Notes: generated by a model from the letters alone, not told the origin. 64,000 nucleotides of DNA from Flavobacterium gyeonganense (GCF_029625295.1 NZ_CP121112.1:1302001-1366000); one strand, 5' to 3'. Numbered from the stretch's first letter, positions 19,494 through 29,778 are shown. Numbers and translations: made by a program.

Positions 19494-20746
19494 AAAACGT
19501 TAAATTTTTTAATATAGTTTTTCAAATAAAATAATCCAATAATAAAATAAATAAAATAGGAAAGTGCATAAGCGTAATTAGCCCCTAAAGTTCCGTAAAT
19601 AGGAACAAAAAAATAAGAAAGAGAAACAATAGTCAAAAACAAAATAGTTTCAAGTATCAAATAAATTTTAACACTCTCTTTAAACACAACTAAAAAGCCA
19701 AACACAGAGCATAAAACTTTAAAGGCATCACCTATTGCTTGCCAAACCAATAAATCCTGGGCAGGTTTAAAAGATACATCGAAAAAAATACTAATCAGGA
19801 TTTCCCTAAAAAAAAACATAGATAGTATATAAACTAAAAGTAATGATCCAAGTATTAAATAAGCTTTATTAATTAGTTTTTTTAATTCAGTATGATTACA
19901 TTTTCCAATTTCAGGAAAATAATAATTAACCATTATAACATTCAAAAATATCACTCCTGATTCTGAAAGTTTCAGAGCTGCTTGCCAATATCCCACATTA
20001 CTCCAACTATTATTGATCAAAATTAAATCCCTAACAAAAACTTGGCTCAATGGGAGTAAACAAGATGAGAAAACAAGCATTACAGAATGTCTCAACAAAC
20101 TTTTTACGGTATCATATTTTAGATCAGAGAAATATAAAATTGTAATTTCTTTTTTAAATTTTACAAAATAAAGAAATAAAAGAATTAGCCCCGGAAAAAC
20201 TGATAAAATAATTAAACCTAACATTGAGCCTATTTCCTTAAAATAATAAACTAACAGCGTTAAGATAAGAGTACCAATAATAGAAGATATTATTGTTATA
20301 AATGAAAAGTCTTTTGAATATTGCCTTCCATTTAAATACCCTCCAAAAATCACAGAAAACAAGTTGAAAAACTGAAGAAATGCAAGGGCTTTAATTACAA
20401 TTGAATATTCACTAGTCTTAAATAATTGAAAAGAAATAAAATTTGAAAAAACAAATAAAAAAAAGAGAAGACACGAAAAAACAAATCCTATCCAAAAACC
20501 CGCAGAAATAACATGACTCATCTCGGTTTTAGAATCTTTATTTTTGGAAATATTACTAATCACACCATTGGTTATACCTAATCCAGCTGTTAAAGAAATA
20601 ATAGATATGATACTCATAAATTGTCCCAAGACCCCAAAACCATTACTACCTATATAATAGGCAATTATTTTTAAACTTAAGGCACCTAATATAATTTTTA
20701 ATACTGTTGAAATTGCTAAATAAAAGCTTGATTTTACAACACTCAT
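19490..20746 (-). CDS. wzx: Lipid-linked oligosaccharide flippase (Wzx, MATE/MVF-like)
   Basis: A 418-residue protein with about twelve hydrophobic segments and the typical Wzx N-terminus (SSFYLAISTVLKIILGALSL, AYYIGSNGFGVLGQ). It flips undecaprenyl-PP-linked repeat units to the periplasm for Wzy. It is bounded by ATGA overlaps on both sides: with the aminotransferase upstream (20743-20746) and the GT4 downstream (19490-19493). The order aminotransferase-wzx-glycosyltransferase parallels enterobacterial common antigen loci (wecE-wzxE). Confidence 0.87.
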   Translation of the reverse strand: MSVVKSSFYLAISTVLKIILGALSLKIIAYYIGSNGFGVLGQFMSIISIISLTAGLGITNGVISNISKNKDSKTEMSHVISAGFWIGFVFSCLLFFLFVFSNFISFQLFKTSEYSIVIKALAFLQFFNLFSVIFGGYLNGRQYSKDFSFITIISSIIGTLILTLLVYYFKEIGSMLGLIILSVFPGLILLFLYFVKFKKEITILYFSDLKYDTVKSLLRHSVMLVFSSCLLPLSQVFVRDLILINNSWSNVGYWQAALKLSESGVIFLNVIMVNYYFPEIGKCNHTELKKLINKAYLILGSLLLVYILSMFFFREILISIFFDVSFKPAQDLLVWQAIGDAFKVLCSVFGFLVVFKESVKIYLILETILFLTIVSLSYFFVPIYGTLGANYAYALSYFIYFIIGLFYLKNYIKKFNVL

Positions 20747-21893
20747 ATCTGACTATTATAGAAAACATTAATTTTTTCAATTATAAAATTTACTTCTTCA
20801 TTTGATAAATCATAATATAAAGGCAAACGAATTAAAGTATCTGAATATCTATCTGAATTAGGCAGGTGTTTGTTTGCATAATGGGGATAATTCTGTTCAT
20901 AAAAAGAACTTTTATGTAAACTCAAATAATGGAATACTGCTAAAATATTATTAGCCTTAAAGTATGACAATAATGCCGTTCTCTCGCTTATATTTTTAGT
21001 TTCGATGTAGAACATATGACCATTGTTTGTTGCATAATCCGGAACACAAAATAGCTTGATGCTATTTTTTTTGGCTAGCCCATCTAAACCTTTAAAATAA
21101 ATTTCAGATATTTTTTTCTCCTAATTTGAATTAAATCAAGATTTTCTAACTGTGCCCAAAGAAACGCAGCAATAATCTCAGAAGGTAAAAAAGAACTTCC
21201 GGTATCCACCCATCCGTACTTATTTATTTCTCCTCTAAAAAAAGAAGCCCTATTTGTCCCTTTTTCCCAAATAATTTCAGCTCTGTCAATAAAACGCTCG
21301 TCATTAATTACCAATAGTCCTCCTTCTCCTGAAATTATATTCTTTGTTTCATGAAAAGAAAAAGCTGCCATATGACCAATACTCCCTAATGGTTTACCTT
21401 TATAAAATGAATCTATTGCCTGCGCAGCATCTTCAATTACCAACAAATTATATTTATTTGCCAAATCCATAATAGAATCCATATCACAAGCCACTCCGGC
21501 ATAATGAACAGGAACTATAGCTTTTGTTTTAGCAGTAATTAAACTTTCTATTTGTGAAACGTCTATATTAGGGGTGTCAGCTTCACTATCTATAAAAACT
21601 ATTTTAGCTCCTTGCCTTATAAATGCCAACGCAGTAGATACAAAAGTATATGAAGGAATTATAATTTCATCACCTTCTTTAATATTTGATAAAATAGCTG
21701 CCATTTCAAGCGCATCAGTACAAGATGTAGTAAGCAAGCATTTTTTAAACCCATATTTATCTTCAAAAAAACTTTGACATTTTTTTGTAAAAATACCATT
21801 GCCTGATATCTTTCCTGATTCAACAGCTTGATTTATATAATTTGTTTCTTGTCCTGTTAAATATGGTTTATTAAAAGGTATTATAAATTCCAT
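20743..21893 (-). CDS. rffA: dTDP-4-amino-4,6-dideoxygalactose transaminase (WecE/RffA-like, frameshifted)
   Basis: PLP enzyme of the WecE family, predicted to convert dTDP-4-keto-6-deoxyglucose to dTDP-Fuc4N. Motifs are IPFNKPYLTGQE, LTTSCTDALEMAA, VIEDAAQAIDSF and SFHETKNIISGEGG with the Schiff-base Lys. The frame breaks at a run of seven T (21111-21117). Adding one base joins RRKK to ISEIYFKGLDGLAKKNSIKL and then NGHMFYIET, giving 383 residues. Without correction it appears as 21084-21893 plus 20743-21015. The preceding gene is a GNAT acetyltransferase, as in the ECA pathway. Confidence 0.88.
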
Positions 21894-22575
21894 AAATGGT
21901 AAATATTTATTGATTCTATTATTTTAAAATTTGCTGATTTATATAAACTCATTGCTGGTATATTGTCTAACTGCGTTGTAACTCTAATTTCATCAAGTCC
22001 TGCTTCTTTTGATCTGGAAATTGATTCAACAATTAATTGCTTCCCTATTCCCTTTCCTCTTGATTCCTGAGAAACAGCTAATAAACTAATTTCAACAACA
22101 GTTTCACTTTTCTTTATTAATGTTATAAACCCCTCTATAAGATCATCAATAACAGCAACCAATACATCAAATTTAGATTTATCCGTTAAGGAATTCTCAA
22201 TCCATCTGATATACAATCTTTCAAACTCTTGATTAACGAAGTTTTTATCAAGAAAAATCTTGAATATTTACCACTTTGTATTGCTAATTCCTTTAATCTG
22301 TCAAAACTATCTCTATTTATATCGAATGACCGAATTAATATATTTTTATTGCTTTGTAAGAAAAACGTTTTTTGGGATAAAACTATTTTTTTATCAATTA
22401 TTCTAATATTAGGAATATCAATAATATTTTTAGAAAAAATATAAATTAATCTAAACTTAATAGATTTTTCTATAAAATCAGATGTAGTCAAATCATTAAT
22501 ATCCTCAATCTGTATTCTACCTACTTCATAACCAAAAAAAGAGGAATCCCAATCTAATCGTTCAATTACATTCAT
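21881..22575 (-). CDS. GNAT acetyltransferase, WecD/RffC-like (frameshifted)
   Basis: The second half has the GNAT acetyl-CoA motif (SLLAVSQESRGKGIGKQLI, with the R-x-x-G-x-G/A P-loop) and a VTTQLDNIPAMSLYKSANF end. The first half begins MNVIERLDWDSSFFGYEVGRI, the typical start of dTDP-fucosamine acetyltransferases. The frame is broken at a run of five A (22253-22257); six would join SRF-FLDKNFVNQEFERLYIRW. Corrected length is 231 residues, close to E. coli WecD. It overlaps the wecE-like gene by 13 bases. Predicted product is dTDP-Fuc4NAc, an inference from family and neighbour. Confidence 0.82.
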
Positions 22576-22605
22576 AAATACCTTTATTGATTATCTTAAA
22601 ATTAT

Positions 22606-23680
22606 TTAAGAATTAATTATGGATTTTGTTATTATTCTTTTAAAAACTAAAATTAATGTAGCAAAAAAAACAGCTAAAATCAAACCAAAAACAATTCCTT
22701 TAAACTTTCCAAACTTATCATTCATTAGAGGTAAAATAGGCCTGTCAATTACCTGAATCAATGGTGTTTCTTTTCTTAAAGCCACTTTAGCTAATTCAGT
22801 TTGTTTAACTAACTCTGTTAAAATAGCTGTATTAGCCTGAACATCAACTTGTCTTCTTATAGAAGGAGAACGTTTAACATTTAGTGCAGGATTCAAATTA
22901 AATGTTCTGTCATTAGCCACCGCTACTCCTGAAATTGCACTATTTAATGCACTGCGAATAGAGTCTGTTTGTCTCTGCAAAATATTCATATTGCTTCTTG
23001 CCTTCTTAGTTTTAGTTGTTATATAAAATTGCCCTACTTGTCTCGCAAGAGCCTCACAAAAATACTTGGCAAATAGTTCATTTGTAGAAAGTACATCCAT
23101 ACTAATGATATCTATTTTTTTATCTTTTTTAGAAACAAACAATTTTTTTTGATAAATCTCTATAAATTTCACCTAAAATACTATCATGAACTCGAGTAAA
23201 ACCTTTACGATTAATGATAGGCAAAAATTGAATATCTTTAATCTTAGGTTCATCTTTCCAATTTTCTCGCCAATTTTCATTTTGAATGTACATTTCTGCC
23301 AAAGAAATGTTTTTTCCATCAACTAAAACAGATGTCAATAATGTATTTTCTACCATGCTCCGGGATTTAAATAATTCCGCTAAATTAGAATCCGAAAAAA
23401 CACTTCCTCCTGTTCCTCCAATATCTAACCCAAATGAACTTGCTAAGCCTAACGCTCCTCCTAATCCCGTTGATTTCTCATCTTCTAATGCAAAAGACAA
23501 AGTAGCTGTATAAACAGGCTTTTTAATAACTGAATAAGTCAATCCCAAACCGGCACCAATTATAGCAGCAATTAAAATAATTTTCCATTGCGAAACTAAA
23601 TAGCACCACCATTCTTTTAATGTCACTAATAATTCTTTCAATGAAACTTCATCCTTTTTAACTGGTAAACTATTTTCCAT
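22606..23680 (-). CDS. wzz: Wzz/chain-length determinant protein (frameshifted)
   Basis: Polysaccharide co-polymerase without a kinase domain. N-terminus: a cytoplasmic stretch with LKELLVTLKEWW, then a membrane segment (IILIAAIIGAGLGLTYSVI). The C-terminal part has coiled-coil-prone sequence, the RPILPLMNDKFGKFKG proline-rich region and a second membrane helix (IVFGLILAVFFATLILVF), the Wzz layout. A run of eight T at 23143-23150 breaks the frame; seven would join DLSKK to LFVSKKDKKIDI for 357 residues. It would set chain length together with the Wzy polymerase. It directly follows the long Wza gene. Confidence 0.85.
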
Positions 23681-23690
23681 AAAAAATTAA

Positions 23691-26115
23691 TTATTTAAAA
23701 GCAGTAACAATTAATAATGCTAAACTAGTAATTACACTTCCTATGCTAACCCATTCTCCCGTAGATATTTTTTTAGTTTCCGGCTTTTCAGGAACTACAA
23801 TCTGGGAATCCGGTGCTACTTTAGGGTATGATCTAAAGAATAGAAATGACCCTGTCACTGCAGCTTTCCCATTAGGATAAATAATATAAGCTTTTTTCTT
23901 CCATCCTTTATTATCAACACCCCCAACTGCATTTATATAATATCTAAACCCTTTGCCATTTCGATAAGGGATTTCGGAATTAAGTAAAACACTTCCCGTA
24001 ACTTTAACCCCTTCATTCAATATCGAAATTTCTATTTCATCATCTGGAAATAAAGTCACATTAGAATAATGATCTTTATCTTTCATAATTTTTTTCCAAT
24101 CTACAGGAATGGTAACATATTTCAACTCCTCTTTTAATTTTTTTGCAAGATCTTCCTTTAAGGTATCATTTTTAGCCAGGTTCAGATCAACTCTTTCTAT
24201 TTGATCAATTTGTTCTTGCTTAATAGGTCTTTTAATTTTCATCCCTTCTAAATTAGCAACAGAAGTTAATCCACCAGCGCGCATCACTATATTGTAAACA
24301 GATTCTTTTTTGTTTGCTAATACGTATTTACCCGGATAAGAAACTGCTCCACTAATTGTTACCATTTGTGGTTTTTCATAAACTGCCATTCTTCGAATAT
24401 TAATAACATCAAAAGGTTTTAATACAAAGTTTTTAACCTGTTCATTATTATCCGCAGTAATTTCTAATTCTACCAATTCTATGCGTTTTGGATTAGCATC
24501 GTCAATTTCGTCAGATTTAATCATTCTGGCTATTTCTACTCTTTTTGAAGCAGAACCTGTTAAACCTCCAACCTGAGCTACTAAATCATTTAATGTCAGA
24601 TTATCATAAAATGGATATTCGCCCGGATTTTTAACTTCGCCATCAATTGTAACTTTATATTCTTCTCTAAAATCTAAAATTGAATATACTGTTACTTCGT
24701 CTTCTCTTTTAATTCGATATTGGCATTCAGATCTCCGGCTAAAGCATTTTCTAAATTTACATTTACTATTTCGGTTGTTAAGTCAGACTTTAAACGAATA
24801 ATTCTAGCTCTTTTAGTATAAGCATCTTCTTTAAGCCCTTCTGCCCTGGCTATTATATCCGAAACTCTCATTCCTGCATTATAAGAATAATAATCCGGTC
24901 TAAAGACGGCTCCTTCTATTTTTATACGATTTTCGAACCTGTTTAGAATTTTAGTAATTCTGAATACGTCTCCTGATTGAGGTATGTATGTAGAAAATTC
25001 GCTTTGATTAATATCATGAACCTTAAATTCTTTTCCTGTCTTCTGTAAAACATTTACTGATGCCGTATATGCAAATTCATTAAATCCTGAAGCAAAATTT
25101 AATAAATCAGAGAATTTTTCCCCTTTTTTCATCTCAAAAATCCCAGGTCTTTTAACTTCACCTTCTACAGTCACCCTTTGAGTATAAACCGGAATTCGTA
25201 TTACGTCGTTTTCTTTTAAAGAAACATTATCAGACTGATCTCCTTTGACTAAAAAACGATAAATATCAATGTTTTTATAAACTTTATTATTTCTTATTAA
25301 TTCGATATTTCTGTAACTGCCATTTTTCCCTGGACCTCCTGCTAAATGTAATGCATTGTAAACTGTTGCCAGAGATGAGATCGAATAATTTCCAGGTTGC
25401 TTACCTCCTACAATAGTTATTTTGATAGTTCTGATTCTGCTTAAACTTACACTTACCTGAGACTGACCAGATCTTACTGTGCTATAAACCCTTGCTATTG
25501 CGGCTTTGATTTTTTGTGTTGCGGCTTCAATTGATATTCCGGCCACAGAAATTTGACCAACATACTGAATAGTAATTTTTCCTTCAACACTTACCGGTAT
25601 GCTGGCATTATATTCCTGCACACCGTAAACACTTACCTGAAGCTCATCTCCTGGACCTAAAACATAATTCATCGGAGTAGCGAGATTAGAATCTGGCTCA
25701 AAATTTAAAGTGGGATTATCAAATAATTCAGAACCAAAAATTAAAGCATTAACAGAATCTTTAACTTTATTATTTACAATTTTTTCCTGAGTACGTCCTG
25801 AATCTTTTTTATTTGTAGTACTCTTTTTTTCTTCCTCTTTTTTATTCAAAGTACTTGTAACCATACCTTCATTTACCCTTACTTTTAACTTAGAAAATTC
25901 AGCTGCACTCATACCTTTTGATAGTATCATCGGTTCAGCCTCTTCAATTGTCATATTGTTACTTTTCAGTTGAGTTCGTATTTTAGCAATATCACTATCA
26001 GACAAATAATCTACTTTTACAGTACTCAAATCACTTGATTTCATTAAGTCCTGAGCGTTTAACTGAAAAGAAAAAAAGTAAAAAACAATAAAAGAAGAAC
26101 AGTTACATTTTTCAT
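23691..26115 (-). CDS. Outer-membrane polysaccharide export protein, multi-SLBB (Wza-like, two frameshifts)
   Basis: Corrected length 808 residues. The start at 26115 gives a signal peptide MKNVTVLLLLFFTFF(S)FQLNAQ. A run of seven A at 26071-26077 (eight needed) breaks the frame inside the signal peptide. The poly-export domain begins NYVLGPGDELQVSVYG, followed by repeated SLBB domains (VTVEGEVKRPGIFEM; IKIEGAVFRPDYYS; VTIDGEVKNPGEYP; VTISGAVSYPGKYV) and a C-terminal membrane segment. The second break is at 24707-24710, where one extra base joins IELKRED to EVTVYSILDF. It forms or lines the outer-membrane export channel. It precedes wzz in the operon. Confidence 0.87.
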
Positions 26116-26162
26116 ATTTTAATAATGTTTTGATTTTGATAAAAATTCAATCAGCAATTGTT

Positions 26163-27209
26163 TTATGAATATTGTTTTTTATAATAATCTTTATAGGAAC
26201 CAGAAGTAACGTTTTTTAACCATTCTTCATTATTCAAATACCAATTAATAGTTCTTTCTAAGCCTTCTTCAAAAGTCACAGAGGGCTTCCATCCAAGTTC
26301 TTTATTAATTTTAGAGGCGTCAATTGCATAACGGAGATCATGACCCGGCCTATCTTTTACATAAGTAATTAATTCTTCAGATTTACCTTTTTCCCTTCCT
26401 AATTTTTCATCCATAATCTGGCATAATAATTTAACCAAATCAATATTTTTCCATTCATTAAAACCTCCGATATTATAAGTTTCATGATTTTTTCCTTCAT
26501 GAAAAACTAAATCAATTGCAATAGCATGATCCTCAACAAAGAGCCAGTCACGAGTATAATTTCCATCTCCATAAACAGGCAATGGTTTATTATTAATAAT
26601 ATTATTAATAAAAAGCGGAATTAGTTTTTCAGGGAAGTGATAGGACCCATAATTATTTGAACAGTTTGTTAAAACATAAGGCAAGCCGTATGTTTCCCCA
26701 TAAGCCCTTACAAAATGGTCTGAACTTGCTTTTGATGCTGAATATGGAGAATTAGGGTCATACGCAGTAGTTTCTGTAAAAAGCCCTTCATTCCCTAGAG
26801 AACCATAAACTTCATCTGTACTGATATGATAAAATCTCTTCCCATCAAAATTATCTTTCCATTGCTTTTTAGCAGCGTTAAGCAGATTCATAGTTCCAAT
26901 AACATTTGTCTTCACAAATGCCAATGGGTCTTCGATTGATCTGTCAACATGAGATTCTGCCGCCAAGTGAAGTACGCCTTCAAAATTATGAATTGAAAAA
27001 AGTTCATTAATAAAAACTTCATCAACAATATCTCCTTTTATAAAATTATAATTAGGTTTGTTTTCTATATCTTTAATGTTTTCCAGATTCCCAGCATAAG
27101 TTAAAGCATCTAAATTGTAAATTTGATATTCTGGATATTTATTTACAAAACGTCTGACCACGTGTGAACCAATAAAACCAGCACCGCCCGTTATAAGAAT
27201 TTTTTTCAT
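26163..27209 (-). CDS. rfbB: dTDP-glucose 4,6-dehydratase
   Basis: A 348-residue short-chain dehydrogenase. The NAD site ITGGAGFIGSHV, the catalytic STDEVYGSLG (Thr-Asp-Glu triad) and YSASKASSDHFVRAY are all present, as is the NYGSYHFPEKLIP signature. It makes dTDP-4-keto-6-deoxyglucose, shared precursor for the RmlC/RmlD rhamnose branch and for the WecE/WecD-like Fuc4NAc branch encoded downstream. Its ATG directly adjoins the manC stop, so it is in the same operon even though rfbA, C and D are 15 kb away. Confidence 0.95.
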   Translation of the reverse strand: MKKILITGGAGFIGSHVVRRFVNKYPEYQIYNLDALTYAGNLENIKDIENKPNYNFIKGDIVDEVFINELFSIHNFEGVLHLAAESHVDRSIEDPLAFVKTNVIGTMNLLNAAKKQWKDNFDGKRFYHISTDEVYGSLGNEGLFTETTAYDPNSPYSASKASSDHFVRAYGETYGLPYVLTNCSNNYGSYHFPEKLIPLFINNIINNKPLPVYGDGNYTRDWLFVEDHAIAIDLVFHEGKNHETYNIGGFNEWKNIDLVKLLCQIMDEKLGREKGKSEELITYVKDRPGHDLRYAIDASKINKELGWKPSVTFEEGLERTINWYLNNEEWLKNVTSGSYKDYYKKQYS

Positions 27210-28217
27210 TTAATTTAATAATTCTGAGTTTTGCTTTTCTAGCGCACTATATATATCTTTTACATCCTGAGAATTTTCTTTTTGCAGAATCAAATTAGCT
27301 GTTTCTGTATAAACAAAAATCGTATTCTTTAATCCCAGAAAAGTTGTATGTTTATCACATCCAATAACCATGTTACCATTTTTATCAACAGAATGTCCTT
27401 TTGAAACCAGATAGTCATAAACTGATTCAAAAGAACCTAAATCTGACCAGGAGAAAGATGCCGGAACAACTTTAATTTTTTTACTGCGCTCCATGACAGC
27501 ATAATCTATACTAATTGATGGGATTTCCAAAGATGCATCTAAATCTAAAAACCCTTCTTTACTTGATTCCCAAACTACTTTGGATTTTTCAAAGACCTCA
27601 GGCTGAAATTGTTTTAATTCATCCAAAAGTACACTAGCTTTAAAGCAAAACATTCCACTATTCCATAAAAAATTACCTTTTGCAATAAAATCTTTAGCAG
27701 TTGTTTCATTTGGTTTTTCTCTAAATGAAATCACTTTATCCCCTTTTGACTCAATATATCCGTAACCCGTTTCTGGTTTGGTTGGAATGATACCAAAGGT
27801 TACAATAAAACCTTCCTTAGCTTTTAAAATCGCCTGATTTATGGCATTAGTATAATCCTCCATTTTATCAATAATATGATCGGACGGAGTGACTATTAAT
27901 ATATCATCCGGATTAGAGGCAAAAGCTGCAAATGCAATTGCTGCAGCAGTATTTCTGGGAGTAGCTTCAACGATATTGATATATGAAGTTTTAGATTTCT
28001 CCATTACATTACCGCTTAAATGATGATTATCAACATTCCCAATCACCATTACCTTATTTGCTAAGTAACTGTTTCGTTCAACAGTCATTTCAAATAAAGA
28101 TTTTCCTTCAAATATTTCCAAATATTGTTTAGGCTGGCTTTTACGGGAAAGAGGCCATAATCTGCTACCTACACCTCCGGTTAGAATAACATGTGTAATT
28201 AAATTATTTTCGTCCAT
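27210..28217 (-). CDS. manC: Mannose-1-phosphate guanylyltransferase
   Basis: A 335-residue nucleotidyltransferase with LTGGVGSRLWPLSRKSQPKQ (GTP/pyrophosphorylase signature), VTPSDHII and FREKPNETTA. It forms GDP-mannose from GTP and mannose-1-P. It is the short form, without a fused phosphomannose isomerase domain. No GDP-mannose-modifying enzyme (Gmd, Fcl) is visible in the window, so mannose itself may be a component, or those genes lie elsewhere. It is 30 bases downstream of the UDP-sugar dehydrogenase gene. Confidence 0.93.
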   Translation of the reverse strand: MDENNLITHVILTGGVGSRLWPLSRKSQPKQYLEIFEGKSLFEMTVERNSYLANKVMVIGNVDNHHLSGNVMEKSKTSYINIVEATPRNTAAAIAFAAFASNPDDILIVTPSDHIIDKMEDYTNAINQAILKAKEGFIVTFGIIPTKPETGYGYIESKGDKVISFREKPNETTAKDFIAKGNFLWNSGMFCFKASVLLDELKQFQPEVFEKSKVVWESSKEGFLDLDASLEIPSISIDYAVMERSKKIKVVPASFSWSDLGSFESVYDYLVSKGHSVDKNGNMVIGCDKHTTFLGLKNTIFVYTETANLILQKENSQDVKDIYSALEKQNSELLN

Positions 28218-28247
28218 AATTTATCTAAATAAAAAAAGAGTTCAAAA

Positions 28248-29531
28248 CTATAATCTATTATCTGCTATAGTTCCTAAAACTCCTTTTACATCATATATTA
28301 AACTGTTTGCTTTTTGAATTTCCAGAAAATTTATCTTTAAAAATTCTGAATGTGCAACTCCTAAAACTATAGCATCAAATTTGTCTTTTGGCAAAACATT
28401 GGTAGTCTTTAGTCTGTATTCTTTTTCAACCTCTTCAGTATTTGCTAAGGGATCATATATTGTAACGGAAATTCCATATTCTTTTAATGCTCTTATAACG
28501 TCAACAATTTTAGTATTTCGAACATCAGGACAGTTCTCTTTAAAAGTTACTCCTAACATTAACAGCTCGGCATGATTTACTGAAATACCTTTTTTTATCA
28601 TTAATTTTACTACCTGAGATGCTATGTATTCACCCATACTGTCATTTAAACGGCGTCCTGCTAAAATTATTTCAGGATGATATCCAAATTCTTGTGCTCG
28701 CTGAGCCAAATAATAAGGGTCAACACCTATGCAATGCCCACCAACTAAACCGGGTTTAAAAGGAAGAAAATTCCACTTAGTTGCTGCAGCTGCTAATACC
28801 TCTTGTGTGTCAATATTCATTAGATTAAATATTTTGGCAAGTTCATTAACAAAGGCAATATTAATATCACGCTGAGAATTTTCAATAACCTTAGCAGCTT
28901 CTGCCACTTTTATTGTTGGAGCAAGGTAAGTACCTGCAGTAATAACCGATTTATAAAGCTTATCAACTTTCAAACCTGTTTCGGCAGTAGATCCTGATGT
29001 AATTTTCAGAATTTTCTCTACCGTATGTTCTTTATCCCCTGGATTAATCCTTTCAGGAGAATATCCGGCAAAAAAATCTATATTAAATTTTAACCCAGAT
29101 GTTTTTTCCAAAACAGGCACACATTGCTCCTCTGTTACGCCAGGATAAACAGTAGATTCATAAATTACTATATCTCCAGCCTTTAATACCTTACCTACTG
29201 CCTCACTCGCTTTATACAGTGGAGTTAAATCTGGGCGATTATTCTTATCAACTGGTGTTGGAACTGTTATTATAAAATAGTTACAATCAACGATATTAGC
29301 TATATCTGAAGTACAATATAGTCCTTTTTTATCATTTGGCGTGCTAATTAATACATTTTGTAAAACAGCATCTTCAACTTCCAATGTCGTATCAACTCCT
29401 TGTTTTAAACTTACAATTCTTGATTCATTAATATCAAAGCCAACTACTGGATATTGAGTAGCAAATAAACGAGCCAAAGGCAAACCTACATAACCTAATC
29501 CAATAACGGCTATTTTTACGTTATTATTCAT
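28248..29531 (-). CDS. UDP-N-acetylhexosamine dehydrogenase (WbpO/TviB family)
   Basis: A 427-residue nucleotide-sugar dehydrogenase. It has VIGLGYVGLPLARLFA (NAD site), YESTVYPGVTEEQ, the catalytic-Cys motif GGHCIGVDPYYLAQRA near residue 255 and the C-terminal VLGVAHSEF. This subgroup oxidises UDP-GlcNAc or UDP-GalNAc to the uronic acid. The C4-epimerase at 31730-32713 (WbpP-like) could supply UDP-GalNAc, as in Vi antigen loci. It is the first gene after the promoter at 29620-29650, so its transcript starts about 80 bases upstream. Confidence 0.9.
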   Translation of the reverse strand: MNNNVKIAVIGLGYVGLPLARLFATQYPVVGFDINESRIVSLKQGVDTTLEVEDAVLQNVLISTPNDKKGLYCTSDIANIVDCNYFIITVPTPVDKNNRPDLTPLYKASEAVGKVLKAGDIVIYESTVYPGVTEEQCVPVLEKTSGLKFNIDFFAGYSPERINPGDKEHTVEKILKITSGSTAETGLKVDKLYKSVITAGTYLAPTIKVAEAAKVIENSQRDINIAFVNELAKIFNLMNIDTQEVLAAAATKWNFLPFKPGLVGGHCIGVDPYYLAQRAQEFGYHPEIILAGRRLNDSMGEYIASQVVKLMIKKGISVNHAELLMLGVTFKENCPDVRNTKIVDVIRALKEYGISVTIYDPLANTEEVEKEYRLKTTNVLPKDKFDAIVLGVAHSEFLKINFLEIQKANSLIYDVKGVLGTIADNRL

Positions 29532-29580
29532 ATTTTTCCTTGATTTCGTTTATCACATTGCACAGCTTCGCATTTCAAAG

Positions 29581-29592
29581 TCACATATGTGA
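29581..29592. promoter_or_regulatory. Perfect 12-bp palindrome in the operon leader
   Basis: TCACATATGTGA is its own reverse complement and lies ~20-30 bases downstream of the predicted start of transcription for the operon beginning at 29531. It could be an operator for a dimeric regulator. This is a position-based inference; a chance occurrence is possible. Confidence 0.35.
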
Positions 29593-29619
29593 TATGAATA
29601 TGGAGAATTCAAATTTCAG

Positions 29620-29650
29620 CAAATATAGTACAATAAGTCAATTTTATCAA
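29620..29650 (-). promoter_or_regulatory. Promoter of the second polysaccharide operon
   Basis: Minus strand: TTG (29648-29650), 20-base spacer, TATATTTG (29620-29627), a match to the Bacteroidota consensus TTG-N17-23-TAnnTTTG. Transcription would start near 29613 and leave a leader of about 80 bases before the ATG at 29531. It lies downstream of the terminator at 29735-29778. Confidence 0.75.
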
Positions 29651-29734
29651 CCCTCAAAAAATCTTATACTCAAGCTAATAATAAAATAAATGCTAAAAGT
29701 CTATTACCCAACAAATAAAAAAAATTCTTACGAA

Positions 29735-29778
29735 AAAAAAGTAAAAAATCACTAAGTTTAGTGTTTTTTTACTTTTTT
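29735..29778. terminator. Strong inverted repeat, terminator or attenuator after the UpxY gene
   Basis: CACTAA and TTAGTG form the top of the stem. After one mismatch, A6/T6, TG/CA-type pairs and another A6/T6 continue it to about 20 bp, so either strand gives a T-run after the GC-containing core. It lies 69-112 bases beyond the upxY stop and ~85 bases before the next promoter. It should end the first capsule operon, unless UpxY or another antiterminator lets RNA polymerase through. Confidence 0.75.

Noticed and set aside
10336..26115. Phase variation of capsule genes through homopolymer slippage
   Set aside because: The same kind of one-base shift is present in rpsD, rpsG and rpsL, which cannot be phase-variable. 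The runs are short (4-9) and of ordinary length for this AT-rich genome.
18243..26115. Programmed ribosomal frameshifting in the capsule operon
   Set aside because: Shifts occur in both directions, at different motifs, without a shared slippery heptamer plus downstream structure, and one lies inside a signal peptide.
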